Positions 34,743 to 44,016 are shown, numbered from the stretch's first letter. The stretch: DNA of 64,000 bases from Ruminococcus sp. (GCA_017456845.1 JAFTIP010000002.1:57453-121452), one strand, 5' to 3'. A program made the numbers and translations. Notes: generated by a model from the sequence alone, not told the origin.

Positions 34743-34795
34743 ACAGCAGCGGGCACCTATTCTCCGGGTGCCTGCTGTCTGTTCTTTTTATTTTG
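34743..34795 (+). terminator. Terminator-like hairpin upstream of terS
   Basis: ACAGCA..GGCACC pairs with GGTGCC.TGCTGT (8-nt loop, small bulge), followed by CTGTTCTTTTTATTTTG. It lies between the late promoter and the terminase gene, so it either ends early transcripts or forms a late-gene attenuator. Confidence 0.7.
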
Positions 34796-34815
34796 TTACA
34801 AAGGAGCGTGAGCGT

Positions 34816-35304
34816 ATGGCAAAAGGTAAATACGAAAAGTGGCTTGAGCCAGACAGCTTGCTGCTGCTTGAGGCCTGGGCACGGGATGGCTTGACGGATG
34901 AGCAAATTGCCCACAATATGGGCATCACACGAGAAACATTAAGAGTGTGGAAAAATAAGTTTTCTGTCATTTCTGCCACCCTAAAAAGGGGCAAGGATGT
35001 TGTGGATATAGAGGTTGAAAACGCCTTGCTTAAAAGAGCCCTCGGATATACTTACACCGAAACTACAAAGGAAAGGGGCGTAAACCCCGAAACGGGCAAG
35101 GTGGAGCTTATAACCACCAAGGTTGTAACCAAAGAGGTTGTACCGGACACCACCGCCCAAATATTCTGGCTTAAAAACCGCCGCCCCGATCTGTGGCGTG
35201 ATAAGCAAAGTATGGAGCTATCCGGGGAGGTTAAAAACAACCCCTTTGCCGGTTTAACTACCGAGCAGCTTATTAAATTGGCCGATGCCGGTGATGATGA
35301 TTGA
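34816..35304 (+). CDS. terS: Terminase small subunit
   Basis: 162 residues. N-terminal helix-turn-helix (DGLTDEQIAHNMGITRETLR, VWKNKF), a central oligomerisation region, and C-terminal DTTAQIFWLKNRRPDLWRDK typical of phage TerS. Recognises the packaging site. AAAGGAGCG lies before the ATG. It overlaps terL by 4 bases. Confidence 0.88.
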   Translation: MAKGKYEKWLEPDSLLLLEAWARDGLTDEQIAHNMGITRETLRVWKNKFSVISATLKRGKDVVDIEVENALLKRALGYTYTETTKERGVNPETGKVELITTKVVTKEVVPDTTAQIFWLKNRRPDLWRDKQSMELSGEVKNNPFAGLTTEQLIKLADAGDDD

Positions 35305-36701
35305 GCACGGCAGCCGTTAAGCTGGGCGCCAAAATAGAGCTTGCAAGGCGTGATTTTTGGCGATATTGTAACCTCAAAGCTCCAAATTTTTATAAAAAAG
35401 ATCGGCAATTTTTGATTGATTTTTGCCACGATTTGCAGGACTTTTACCAAAGCGATGATGAGGTGCTTATTGTAAATATGCCGCCTCGACACGGCAAGAG
35501 CCGTACAGCCCAATGCTTTGTTGAGTGGATCCTGGGGCAAAACCAAACCGAAAAGATAATGACCGGCTCCTATAATGAAACGCTTTCCACCAGCTTTGCC
35601 AAAGGCGTGCGTAACAGCATTGCCGAGGAAAAGGCAGACGAAATGCGGGCCGTGTTTTCCGATGTATTCCCAGGCGTTAAAATCAAGCAAGGCGATGGTG
35701 CAATGAACTTGTGGAGCCTTGAGGGTGGTTATAACAATTACCTTGCAACCTCCCCCACGGGTACCGCCACAGGTTTTGGTGCATCCATTCTTATTATTGA
35801 CGATTTAATAAAATCGGCCCTTGAGGCTAACAACGCCGATACACTTGAGAAACATTGGGAGTGGTTTACCAATACAATGCTTTCCCGACTTGAGGAGGGC
35901 GGCAAGATCATAATCATAATGACACGCTGGCACAGTTTGGACCTTGCCGGGCGTGCGTTAGATTTTTATACAGAGGCAGGCGCCAAGGTGCGGCACATAT
36001 CGTACAAGGCCCTGCAAGACGATGGCACAATGCTGTGCCCGCAAATATTATCCCTACGCTCCTATAAATCAAAAATACGGGCTATGGGTGATGATATTGC
36101 ATCCGCAAACTACCAGCAGGAGCCCATTGACATTAAAGGCCGTTTGTATAGCAGCTTTAAGACCTATGACAAACTGCCCACCGATGCAAGCGGGCACTCG
36201 CTATTTACAGCGATCAAAAACTACACAGATACAGCCGACACCGGCGATGATTACCTTTGCAGCATAAGCTACGGCGTTTATAACAAAGAGGCTTATGTGC
36301 TTGATGTGCTTTATACCAAGGCACCTATGGAGGTAACAGAGCCGAAAACCGCCCAAATGCTTAAAACGGGTAATGTGGGCTGGGCTGACATTGAAAGTAA
36401 CAACGGCGGCAGAGGCTTTGCACGGTCCGTAACAAGGCACTTGGCTGCCCTGGGATCCAACCGCTGCCACATTGAGAGCTTTTACCAAAGCGAAAACAAA
36501 GAGGCCCGCATACTTTCAAATGCCACCTGGGTTATGGATCATATATATTTCCCGGCAAATTGGAAAGACCGATGGCCGGAATATTACGAGGCAATGAGCC
36601 GATACCAGCGTGAGGGCAAAAATGCACACGATGATGCACCCGATGCCACCACAGGTATTGCCGAGCGTATAAACAACGGCTCACATTACAGTTTTGATTA
36701 A
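35301..36701 (+). CDS. terL: Terminase large subunit
   Basis: 466 residues from TTG overlapping the terS stop. ATPase: Walker A-like PPRHGKSRTAQ (about residue 60), Walker B ILIIDD; nuclease domain: VGWADIESNNGGRGFARSV and the C-terminal HDDAPDATTGI aspartates. Packages DNA into proheads. The SPP1/PBSX-type head cluster follows. Confidence 0.93.
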   Translation: MSTAAVKLGAKIELARRDFWRYCNLKAPNFYKKDRQFLIDFCHDLQDFYQSDDEVLIVNMPPRHGKSRTAQCFVEWILGQNQTEKIMTGSYNETLSTSFAKGVRNSIAEEKADEMRAVFSDVFPGVKIKQGDGAMNLWSLEGGYNNYLATSPTGTATGFGASILIIDDLIKSALEANNADTLEKHWEWFTNTMLSRLEEGGKIIIIMTRWHSLDLAGRALDFYTEAGAKVRHISYKALQDDGTMLCPQILSLRSYKSKIRAMGDDIASANYQQEPIDIKGRLYSSFKTYDKLPTDASGHSLFTAIKNYTDTADTGDDYLCSISYGVYNKEAYVLDVLYTKAPMEVTEPKTAQMLKTGNVGWADIESNNGGRGFARSVTRHLAALGSNRCHIESFYQSENKEARILSNATWVMDHIYFPANWKDRWPEYYEAMSRYQREGKNAHDDAPDATTGIAERINNGSHYSFD

Positions 36702-36715
36702 AGGAGGCGGCAGCC

Positions 36716-38254
36716 GTGCAAGTGCTAAATTTTTACGATATGCCAACCAAAGTGCTGTTGATCGGCAAAATGGCTGCACATATCACTCCGGGAATGACAG
36801 ACAAGGAATTTTTGGAGCACGAAATAAAAACCTGGCTAAAATCACCGGAACGCTTAAAGCAGCTGGAGGGTGAGGCTTACTATGACGGTGAGCAAGCCAT
36901 CTTAAAGCGTAAGCGTACCGTTATTGGTGAGGATGGGAAACTTAAAGAGGTTGACAACCTGCCCAATAACCGCATCATTGATAACCAATATGCAAAAATG
37001 GTTGACCAAAAGGCAAATTACCTTTGTGGCCAGCCGTTTATTTTTGATACGAAAAACAAGGCTTTTGGTGAGGCACTTTCCAAGGTGTTTACCCAAAAGA
37101 TCCGCAGGGCCATCCGCATTGCCGCTGAAAAGGCATTGACCGGCGGCAAGGTGTGGGTGTTCCCTTACTACAAGGGCACCAACGAGCTTGCTATTGCTTT
37201 ATTCCCTGCACACGAGGTGCTGCCCCTCTGGGCTGACACCGAACACACCGAGCTCGATTGTGCTGTGCACTTTTTCCCCGTGTATGTGTATGACGATAAG
37301 GGCAACGAGGATATTGTGTACAAGGTTGAGGTTATCCACGGCGGCGGCATTGATCGCTTTGTGTGGGATAGCGGCAGCCTGGTATATGATAACGATGCAC
37401 CCTCCGGCTCCTACATCACCGTAACAGACGAAAAGACCGGCAAGGTGCAGGGCTATAATTGGGAACGCCTGCCGCTTATCTGCTTTAAGGCTAACCACAG
37501 AGAGATCCCGCTTATTTGCCGTGTTAAGTGCTTGCAGGATGCCCTCAACCTTATGCTTTCCAACTTTGTAAACAATATGGAGGAGGATGTGCACAACACC
37601 ATCCTGGTTATCCACAATTACGATGGTGAGGATCTGGGTGAGTTTAGGCGTAACCTGGCCACCTATGGCGCCGTTAAGGTACGCAGCTTTGAGGGCTCCG
37701 ATGGTGCGGTTGATACGCTTACCATTGAGGTAAACGCCGAGAATTACAAAACCATTATGGACCTGCTGAAAAAGGCCATAATTGAAAACGCCAAGGGCTA
37801 CGATGCCAAGGATGAGCGTATGGGTGGCACACCTAACCAAATGAATATACGCTCAATGTACTCCGATATTGACCTTGATGCAAACAGTATGGAAACCGAA
37901 TTTCAAGCAGCCTTTGAGGATCTGCTTTGGTTTGTGCGTGTGCACCTTGCTAACATTGGCGTGGGCGATTTCACCAACGAGGATGTAACGGTTGTATTTA
38001 ACCGTGATATTTTGGTGAATGAAACCGAGGCCATTGATAACTTTGTTAAGCAGGGCGGCAGGCTTTCCAATGAAACGCTTGTTAAGCAGCATCCGTGGGT
38101 TGACGATCCGGAGGAGGAGCTGGAGCGTATTGCCGGGGAGGATGAAAAGAAAGCCCAGGAGGCTTTGGCTGCGGATCCTTACCGTGCATCCTTTATGGCT
38201 ACCGCCAGAAAAACGCAGGAGCCCGCTGCTGGAGGCGGTGGCGTGAATGAATAA
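36716..38254 (+). CDS. Portal protein (SPP1 gp6-like)
   Basis: 512 residues from GTG with AAAGGAGGCGG upstream. N-terminal LKQLEGEAYYDGEQAILKRK and NNRIIDNQYAKMVDQKANYL are typical of the SPP1 gp6/DUF1073-like portals. Forms the dodecameric DNA channel. Overlaps the minor head gene by 8 bases. Confidence 0.9.
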   Translation: MQVLNFYDMPTKVLLIGKMAAHITPGMTDKEFLEHEIKTWLKSPERLKQLEGEAYYDGEQAILKRKRTVIGEDGKLKEVDNLPNNRIIDNQYAKMVDQKANYLCGQPFIFDTKNKAFGEALSKVFTQKIRRAIRIAAEKALTGGKVWVFPYYKGTNELAIALFPAHEVLPLWADTEHTELDCAVHFFPVYVYDDKGNEDIVYKVEVIHGGGIDRFVWDSGSLVYDNDAPSGSYITVTDEKTGKVQGYNWERLPLICFKANHREIPLICRVKCLQDALNLMLSNFVNNMEEDVHNTILVIHNYDGEDLGEFRRNLATYGAVKVRSFEGSDGAVDTLTIEVNAENYKTIMDLLKKAIIENAKGYDAKDERMGGTPNQMNIRSMYSDIDLDANSMETEFQAAFEDLLWFVRVHLANIGVGDFTNEDVTVVFNRDILVNETEAIDNFVKQGGRLSNETLVKQHPWVDDPEEELERIAGEDEKKAQEALAADPYRASFMATARKTQEPAAGGGGVNE

Positions 38255-39815
38255 CGCAGAATATTGGGCACGCCGCTTTAAGATTATGGAGGATGCCCTA
38301 AAAGATCAAGCCCTCGATTATGCGGAAAACCTTGAGAAACAGTTTGAGGCTGCTATCCGGGAAATTGATACGCAAATGCGGGCTTGGTACCAGCGTTTTG
38401 CAGTAAACAACCAAATAACTCTTGCCGAGGCACAGCGTATGCTTACCACCGATGAGCTCAAGGAGTTTATGTGGACCGTGCAGGAGTACATTGAAAAGGG
38501 CCGAGAAATGGGGCTCACCGGTGCGTGGATGAAAGAGCTTGAGAACGCATCGGCACGGGTGCACATTTCAAGATTGGATGCCCTTAAATTTCAACTACGG
38601 CAACAGGCAGAGGCGTTGACACAGGCAAGGATAAAAGCCACAACCAACGCCTCCAGCCTTGCCTATACAGAGAGTTACTACCACACCGCTTTTGAGGTAC
38701 AGCGTGGCCTTGGCGTGGGATGGACTATGCAGGCTCTTAATGAGGAGGCTGTAAAAAAGGTGCTTTCCCGCCCCTGGACCGTTGACAACCAAACATTTAC
38801 GGCACGCTGCTGGACCGATAAGGTAAAGCTGGTGGAAACCGTCAACCAGGAAATTACACAAATGATGGCACGAGGTGCCGCACCGGATAAAGCCATTGAG
38901 GCCATTGCAAAGCGGTTTAATACCAGCAAGAGCAATGCCGGGCGTGTGGTTATGACGGAAAGCGCCTATTTTTCAAGTGCAGCACAAAAAGATTGCTTTG
39001 AGGAGCTTGAGGTTGAGCTGTACAAGATTGTTGAAACCCTCGACATTAACACCTGCGATATTTGCGGGGATCTTGATGGGCGTGTGTACAAAATGGTTGA
39101 TTATGTGGTGGGCAGCACCGCCCCACCTTTTCACCCTTGGTGCCGTGGATGCACCGCCCCCTATTTTGCAGATATGGAGGGCATCGGTGAGAGGTACGCC
39201 CGTGATGCTGAAACCGGGGAGCGTTACGCCTTGCCCAAAGAAACCACATACAAGCAATGGCGTAAAATGCAAGACGATGCACACGGTGCCGGTTTTGTTG
39301 ACAAAAAACGCCGTATGAGCTATAATAGGAGTGCTGACAAGGGCCAATTTTCAGCCTACAAGGAGCGTTTGGGCTCCGAGGCACCCAAGACCTTTGCAGA
39401 CTTTCAAACGCTCAAATATGACAGCCCCGCAGCTTATACCGAGCTTTGCGGGCAGTACAGATACAAGGGCAAGGTACCAGAGGCAACCGCTGCCGATTAC
39501 AAGGCATACAAAGCCATTAAGGCAACCGGCGTAACGGGATCCGTAAGAGTACCGCCCAAACCCATTGACACCTCAACGCTCACCTTTAACGATGAGCACG
39601 CAGGCCGCCACGGCTGCACCCTGGAGGATGCGGTGGGTTATATCCAAAAAGCAAAGTGCTCCATCACCCGTAAGCGTTGGGATGGCTACCATACCAATTA
39701 TTACAGCCTTGACGGAGCCGCCTATGTGGCAGACGAAACGCACAAAATAAAAACGGCCTTTTCAAGTGCCGATTTTGACGAAATGACACAGCGCATTATG
39801 GAGGTATTCAAATGA
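38247..39815 (+). CDS. Minor head protein (SPP1 gp7/MuF-like) with toxin-like C-terminus
   Basis: 522 residues. The first ~320 form the phage head morphogenesis domain, with RVVMTESAYFSSAAQ and the zinc-binding CDICGDLDGRVY...HPWCRGCTAPYF. A linker leads to a C-terminal module (about residues 435-522) TFNDEHAGRHGCTLEDAVGY...NYYSLDGAAYVADETHKIKT resembling the PBECR-type barnase/EndoU/ColicinE5-RelE-like nuclease domains appended to MuF proteins. Such domains may be injected with the DNA. The toxin call is by resemblance only. Confidence 0.8.
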   Translation: MNNAEYWARRFKIMEDALKDQALDYAENLEKQFEAAIREIDTQMRAWYQRFAVNNQITLAEAQRMLTTDELKEFMWTVQEYIEKGREMGLTGAWMKELENASARVHISRLDALKFQLRQQAEALTQARIKATTNASSLAYTESYYHTAFEVQRGLGVGWTMQALNEEAVKKVLSRPWTVDNQTFTARCWTDKVKLVETVNQEITQMMARGAAPDKAIEAIAKRFNTSKSNAGRVVMTESAYFSSAAQKDCFEELEVELYKIVETLDINTCDICGDLDGRVYKMVDYVVGSTAPPFHPWCRGCTAPYFADMEGIGERYARDAETGERYALPKETTYKQWRKMQDDAHGAGFVDKKRRMSYNRSADKGQFSAYKERLGSEAPKTFADFQTLKYDSPAAYTELCGQYRYKGKVPEATAADYKAYKAIKATGVTGSVRVPPKPIDTSTLTFNDEHAGRHGCTLEDAVGYIQKAKCSITRKRWDGYHTNYYSLDGAAYVADETHKIKTAFSSADFDEMTQRIMEVFK

Positions 39816-39991
39816 AAACTGTACATTGCCCTGTCAAGGGCGATCAAATAAACGGCGATGATTGCCTCCTTATCTGCGATGTAGCGGATAGGCTTATAAA
39901 GCCGGAGGCTCTGCCGGAGGGCATTAAGTGGGATGAGCAGCAATGCAGAGTATGCAGGGCTTGCAAGTACCACGCAGACCTTGAGGAGTAA
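39812..39991 (+). CDS. Small cysteine-rich phage protein
   Basis: 59 residues: CPVKGDQINGDDCLLICDVA near the start and CRVCRACKYH near the end suggest zinc binding. ATG overlaps the minor head stop (ATGA). Function unknown. Confidence 0.65.
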   Translation: MKTVHCPVKGDQINGDDCLLICDVADRLIKPEALPEGIKWDEQQCRVCRACKYHADLEE

Positions 39992-40015
39992 ACCCCTCAC
40001 AATTTCCATATTGGT

Positions 40016-40054
40016 GTTAAAAGCATCGTGCTATTGCGGCACGGTGCTTTTTTC
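40016..40054 (+). terminator. Internal terminator in the head operon
   Basis: AAAAGCATCGTGC and GCACGGTGCTTTTTT (one or two wobbles, 7-nt loop) followed by T run. It sits between the minor head/zinc protein and the scaffold gene, so expression may be stepped here. Confidence 0.7.
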
Positions 40055-40166
40055 ATACACAAAATACCGCCGGCTCCAGCGGAATACAAGCAGGGCGTTG
40101 CAATACCGGGACTTGCCGGACAAAAAGGACAGCAACCAAACCAAAACCATAAGGAGGTAAACAAAA

Positions 40167-40814
40167 ATGCTGGATTGGTTAAAAACCATACTTGGTGATG
40201 CTTACACGGAGGAAATTGATGCCAAAGTATCAGCTGAAATTGGCAAAAACTTTGTTTCCAAAGTGGACTTTAACCAGGTGAACACCGCAAAGAAAAAGGC
40301 CGAGGATGATGTTAAGGCAAGAGATCAGCAGCTGGAGGACCTTAAAAAGTCAACCGGCGATGTTGATGCACTCAAGCAGCAGATCACCGACCTGCAAACC
40401 CAAAACGCCGCTGACAAGCAGGCACACGAGGCAGAGCTTGCAAGGATCCGCTTGGATAACGCTGTTGAGGCCGCCCTTGCCACAGCAGGTGCAAAGAATG
40501 TAACCGCTGCAAAGGCTTTGCTTGCAGATTTCCTCAAGGATGCCAAAGTGGCCGATGATGGTACCGTCAAGGGCTTAACGGCAGAAATTGAAACCTTGGC
40601 CAAGGCCGAGGGCACAGCCTTTATGTTTGAGGCGGCAAACACACAGCAGCCTGGTTTTAAGGGTATGACACCCGGAAACCCTGGCGGCAACACTCCCCCC
40701 GCAGGTACAGACACCTACGAGGCACGCCTTGCCGAGGCAAGAAAAACCGGCAACACCGCCGCAGCCGTTGCTGTCAAGCGTGAGGCAGCGGATAACGGCG
40801 TTTATTTACTCTAA
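40167..40814 (+). CDS. Phage scaffolding protein
   Basis: 215 residues. Long coiled coil (KKKAEDDVKARDQQLEDLKK and on to residue ~105) then a helical region and a Gly/Pro-rich C-terminus, the layout of GP20-type minor structural scaffolds. Directly precedes the capsid gene, with AAGGAGGT before its ATG. Shapes the prohead and is then lost. Confidence 0.85.
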   Translation: MLDWLKTILGDAYTEEIDAKVSAEIGKNFVSKVDFNQVNTAKKKAEDDVKARDQQLEDLKKSTGDVDALKQQITDLQTQNAADKQAHEAELARIRLDNAVEAALATAGAKNVTAAKALLADFLKDAKVADDGTVKGLTAEIETLAKAEGTAFMFEAANTQQPGFKGMTPGNPGGNTPPAGTDTYEARLAEARKTGNTAAAVAVKREAADNGVYLL

Positions 40815-40842
40815 AATTTTTTGAAAGGACAGGTAAAAAATT

Positions 40843-41805
40843 ATGCCTAATAATGTAACTGGAACGGGCAACACCTGGAATTTGCCCAACTATGCGGGTG
40901 AGCTGTTTACTTGCTCCCCTACCAAAACCCCCTTGCTTTCTATGATCGGCGGCCTTTCCGGCGGCTTGAAAACTGAAAGCGATGAGTTTGCAACCGGCGT
41001 GCTCTATGAGTTCCCGGAGGCAAAGCAGCCCGGTATTTCCGAAACTGCATCCGAAACCGCACCCGCTGCCACAGCCCTTGGCCGTGAGCAGAAAACCAAT
41101 GTAACCCAGATTTTCCACGAAACGATCTCTATGACCTACGCAAAGCAGGCCAACCGTGGCAGACTTTCCGGCCTCAACATTGCCGGCCAGAGTGCAAACC
41201 CCGCCAACGATCTTGATTGGCAGATTGCACGCCGCCTGGAAAAGATCGCTCGTGATGTTGAGTACACTTTCATCAATGGCGTGTACCAGAAAGCCACAAG
41301 CGCAGACGAGCCCAACAAAACCCGTGGTATGCTTGAGCTTTGTAAGGATAACAACACCATCGCTGCTGGCGGTGCTGCTATTTCCTTGGCTCTGCTCAAG
41401 GCTCTTTACAAGCAGATGGCCGATGCCGGCGCATCTTTCGGCAATATGGTGCTTTTCTGCAACTCTTTCCAGAAACAGGCGATCACGGCCCTTTACGAGA
41501 GCCAGCTCGGTTATAACACCCCTGCTTCCCGTTCCGTTGGTGGTATGAACATCACCGAGATCGAAAACGATTTCTTTAAGATGGGCATCTGCTACGATCC
41601 CTTTATGCCTGCTGACCAGATCCTTATTGCGGATATTTCCGCTATGGCTCCTGTGTTCCAGGATGTACCCGGTAAGGGCGTGCTTTTCCTTGAGGATCTT
41701 GCAAAGACCGGTGCCGCTGACCGTAAGCAGATTTACGGCGAGATCGGCCTTGCTCACGGTCCTGCTTTCCTCCACGCAACTATTACGGGGCTTGCAACTG
41801 AATAA
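40843..41805 (+). CDS. Major capsid protein (SU10/DUF5309-like)
   Basis: 320 residues. WNLPNYAGELFTCSPTKTPL and VLYEFPEAKQPGISETASET at the N-terminus and a conserved LLKALYKQMADAGASFGNMV core resemble the SU10/DUF5309 HK97-fold capsids. Position after the scaffold supports this. GAAAGGACAGG precedes the ATG. Confidence 0.85.
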   Translation: MPNNVTGTGNTWNLPNYAGELFTCSPTKTPLLSMIGGLSGGLKTESDEFATGVLYEFPEAKQPGISETASETAPAATALGREQKTNVTQIFHETISMTYAKQANRGRLSGLNIAGQSANPANDLDWQIARRLEKIARDVEYTFINGVYQKATSADEPNKTRGMLELCKDNNTIAAGGAAISLALLKALYKQMADAGASFGNMVLFCNSFQKQAITALYESQLGYNTPASRSVGGMNITEIENDFFKMGICYDPFMPADQILIADISAMAPVFQDVPGKGVLFLEDLAKTGAADRKQIYGEIGLAHGPAFLHATITGLATE

Positions 41806-41819
41806 GGAGGGGTGCTGTT

Positions 41820-42098
41820 ATGTTTAAGATCACCAGCAATGCAAAGCACGGCGGCATCTGGGATGCAGCCAGCAAGCGTGTTGTAAAGGAATTTGAAACC
41901 GACAACGCCACCCTGGCCGAGCAGTTTAAGGCACAGGGCTGTACCGTTGAGGAGGTTGAGGTTACACTCGACAAGCTCAATGTGGCACAGCTGAAAAAGT
42001 ACGCAAAGGATAACGGCATTGACATTGGCGATGCCACCACAAAGGATGCGATCCTTGAGGCTATCAATGCCGCTTTGAGTGCCAACCCTAACGAATAA
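41820..42098 (+). CDS. Small head protein with HeH/Rho-N-like domain
   Basis: 92 residues. C-terminal LDKLNVAQLKKYAKDNGIDI followed by TKDAILEAINAAL is the short LEM/HeH (SAP-like) helical motif found in small head genes after the capsid. Exact role unknown. AAGGAGGGG upstream. Confidence 0.7.
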   Translation: MFKITSNAKHGGIWDAASKRVVKEFETDNATLAEQFKAQGCTVEEVEVTLDKLNVAQLKKYAKDNGIDIGDATTKDAILEAINAALSANPNE

Positions 42099-42115
42099 GC
42101 AAGGAGGTGCAGCAG

Positions 42116-42520
42116 ATGGCTGACATTTACACGGATGTTGTGGCAAGGCTTGCAAGCCTTGGCTATGCAGTAACCGCAACAGACACACCGGATGCTGCCG
42201 TTACTTATTCCATTAACCGTGCCGCCGAAAAAATTAAGGTGAACATCAACCGCACGGAAATACCGGAGGGGCTGTACTACACCCACATTGATATGGCGGT
42301 GGGCTTATTCCTTAAAGACAAAAAGGACACCAACCAGCTTGGTGCAAATTTTGACTTTACGGCGCCCGCCAAAAAGATCACCGAGGGCGATGTTTCCGTT
42401 GAGTTTACGGGTGCATCGGATGGCAGCCTTACGCCGGAGGCAAGGTTTGATAATATGGTGCATACCTTTATCAACCCGCCACAAAGCGTTTTTGCCGCTT
42501 TTAGGAGGCTTAAATGGTGA
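42116..42520 (+). CDS. Head-tail connector (gp6-like)
   Basis: 134 residues: small helical adaptor protein (IYTDVVARLASLGYAVTATD) of the kind that binds the portal. AAGGAGGTG overlaps an earlier in-frame GTG, so the ATG 9 bases later is taken as start. Overlaps the next gene by 7 bases. Assignment mainly by position. Confidence 0.65.
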   Translation: MADIYTDVVARLASLGYAVTATDTPDAAVTYSINRAAEKIKVNINRTEIPEGLYYTHIDMAVGLFLKDKKDTNQLGANFDFTAPAKKITEGDVSVEFTGASDGSLTPEARFDNMVHTFINPPQSVFAAFRRLKW

Positions 42521-42885
42521 GGGGTATAAACTCCTTTGCCGCCGCTGTAAAAAGCCTCTGGCGTGGCGTGTGCACCGTTACGGTGCGTAAAAACGAAACC
42601 AATGAGGCCAACGGGCGTACAGAGGCAAAGGAGGTTGACCTTTGCACAAACGAGCCCTGCCGTATTTCTTTTGATACGGTCCAGGTAACGGAGCCCTCCA
42701 ACGGCGCCGCCCAAATAAAGCAAACCGTTACGCTGTTTATTGATCCGGCTGTTTCTATCCCGGCAGGATCCAAAATCACCGTAACGCAGAACGGCACCAC
42801 CGGGGTGTATGAGCAAAGCGGTAAGGCTGCGGTTTATTCCGCACATAAGGAAATACCGCTTGAGCTCTTTAAGGGGTGGGCGTAA
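42514..42885 (+). CDS. Head closure/stopper protein
   Basis: 123 residues, beta-rich (VTVRKNETNEANGRTEAKEV...IPAGSKITVTQNG), like the head-tail joining proteins that follow the adaptor in SPP1/PBSX-type phages. Stop overlaps the next ATG (TAATG). Assignment by order and size. Confidence 0.6.
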   Translation: MVRGINSFAAAVKSLWRGVCTVTVRKNETNEANGRTEAKEVDLCTNEPCRISFDTVQVTEPSNGAAQIKQTVTLFIDPAVSIPAGSKITVTQNGTTGVYEQSGKAAVYSAHKEIPLELFKGWA

Positions 42886-43388
42886 TGGCAAAATGGGGCA
42901 AAGCAGATTTTGAGCAATTCAAGCAATTACAGGATCGCCTCCAAAGGCTGGAGCGTATTGATCTTGATAAATTTTGCAGGGATGTATCAAAGGAGCTTGC
43001 CGCCCGTTTGCTTGCACTCGTTATACCCCGCACCCCCGTTGGTGTGTACCCAGAGGGTACCGGCAAGAATGGCGGCACATTAAGGCGTGGATGGACCGGC
43101 GGCAAAAACGCTGGTGCAAGAGCCTATGCCCAAAGCCTGCCAATTACAAAGGTGGGCAACACATACACCATTGAGGTTATAAACCCCGTGGAGTATGCAA
43201 GCTATGTGGAATTTGGGCACAGACAGACACCAGGCCGTTTTGTACCCGCTATTGGAAAACGCCTCAAAGCATCGTGGGTTGATGGGCAGTATTTCCTCAC
43301 CGTATCGGAGGAGGAGCTGCAGCGGTTGGCCCCGGTGATTATACAGCGGAAACTCGATCAATTACTCCGGGAGGTTTTCAATGGCTGA
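42885..43388 (+). CDS. HK97 gp10-like neck protein
   Basis: 167 residues. RLLALVIPRTPVGVYPEGTG, GTLRRGWTGGK and EYASYVEFGHRQTPGRFVPA are the gp10/tail-completion signature (YVEFGH). The start directly overlaps the previous stop. Confidence 0.85.
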   Translation: MAKWGKADFEQFKQLQDRLQRLERIDLDKFCRDVSKELAARLLALVIPRTPVGVYPEGTGKNGGTLRRGWTGGKNAGARAYAQSLPITKVGNTYTIEVINPVEYASYVEFGHRQTPGRFVPAIGKRLKASWVDGQYFLTVSEEELQRLAPVIIQRKLDQLLREVFNG

Positions 43389-43821
43389 AATAAGTTATAA
43401 CAGCATTTTTGACGGGGTAACACTTGCCCTGCATCGTGCGTTTCCAGCGGTGCAGATCCACGGCAGGACCGTTAAGCAAGACCTGCATCCCGGTGATTTC
43501 AATGTGTTGCCGATCACCCCACAACATAGTGGGCAGATGGGCTCCCGTGCAAATCGCAGCATTACCTTTGATGTTATTTATTATGCCACCGAGGGTGGCG
43601 GGCGTGAGGAGTGCCTGGAAAAGGCAAACCTCTTACCCAAAGCCATTGGCACTATAACCACCCCGGAGGGTGATAAGGTGCACGGCACCGGCTTTGAAAG
43701 TACCATTGAGGATGGTGTGCTGCATTGCATTGTGCGGTACCCCCATTTTGTCTATGAAAAGGCAACCGGGGATGCTATGGAAACACTAATAATTAATACG
43801 GAAACACTAATAATTAAATAG
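43381..43821 (+). CDS. Tail terminator-like protein
   Basis: 146 residues, DUF6838-like tail terminator/completion protein by order and pattern (NRSITFDVIYYATEGGGREE, then ANLLPKAIGTI). Its last codons carry a tandem duplication: the segment ETLII(N/K) is encoded twice by repeats of GGAAACACTAATAATTAA, suggesting recent slippage. Confidence 0.65.
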   Translation: MAEISYNSIFDGVTLALHRAFPAVQIHGRTVKQDLHPGDFNVLPITPQHSGQMGSRANRSITFDVIYYATEGGGREECLEKANLLPKAIGTITTPEGDKVHGTGFESTIEDGVLHCIVRYPHFVYEKATGDAMETLIINTETLIIK

Positions 43822-43832
43822 GAGGCTTGGCT

Positions 43833-44015
43833 ATGGCAACAAAGACCAATGCGGAGGCTGTGGCTCCCGTGCACACAAAGGCACAGCTGCTTGCCTCAAA
43901 GAAATACGCCAACAGGCAGGATATTATCAACGCCCTGCTTGAGGATGGCAAGACCTATACCACCGCCCAGGTGGATGCGTTGATTGAAAAATTTATGAAA
44001 GGACAGGTAAAGTAA
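43833..44015 (+). CDS. Small phage protein before the sheath
   Basis: 60 residues: LLASKKYANRQDIINALLED and YTTAQVDALIEKFMKGQVK. This short helical protein regularly precedes sheath genes in PBSX-like clusters; function unknown. The ATG with AGGAGGC upstream is preferred to an in-frame TTG two codons earlier. Confidence 0.65.
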   Translation: MATKTNAEAVAPVHTKAQLLASKKYANRQDIINALLEDGKTYTTAQVDALIEKFMKGQVK

Positions 44016-44016
44016 T

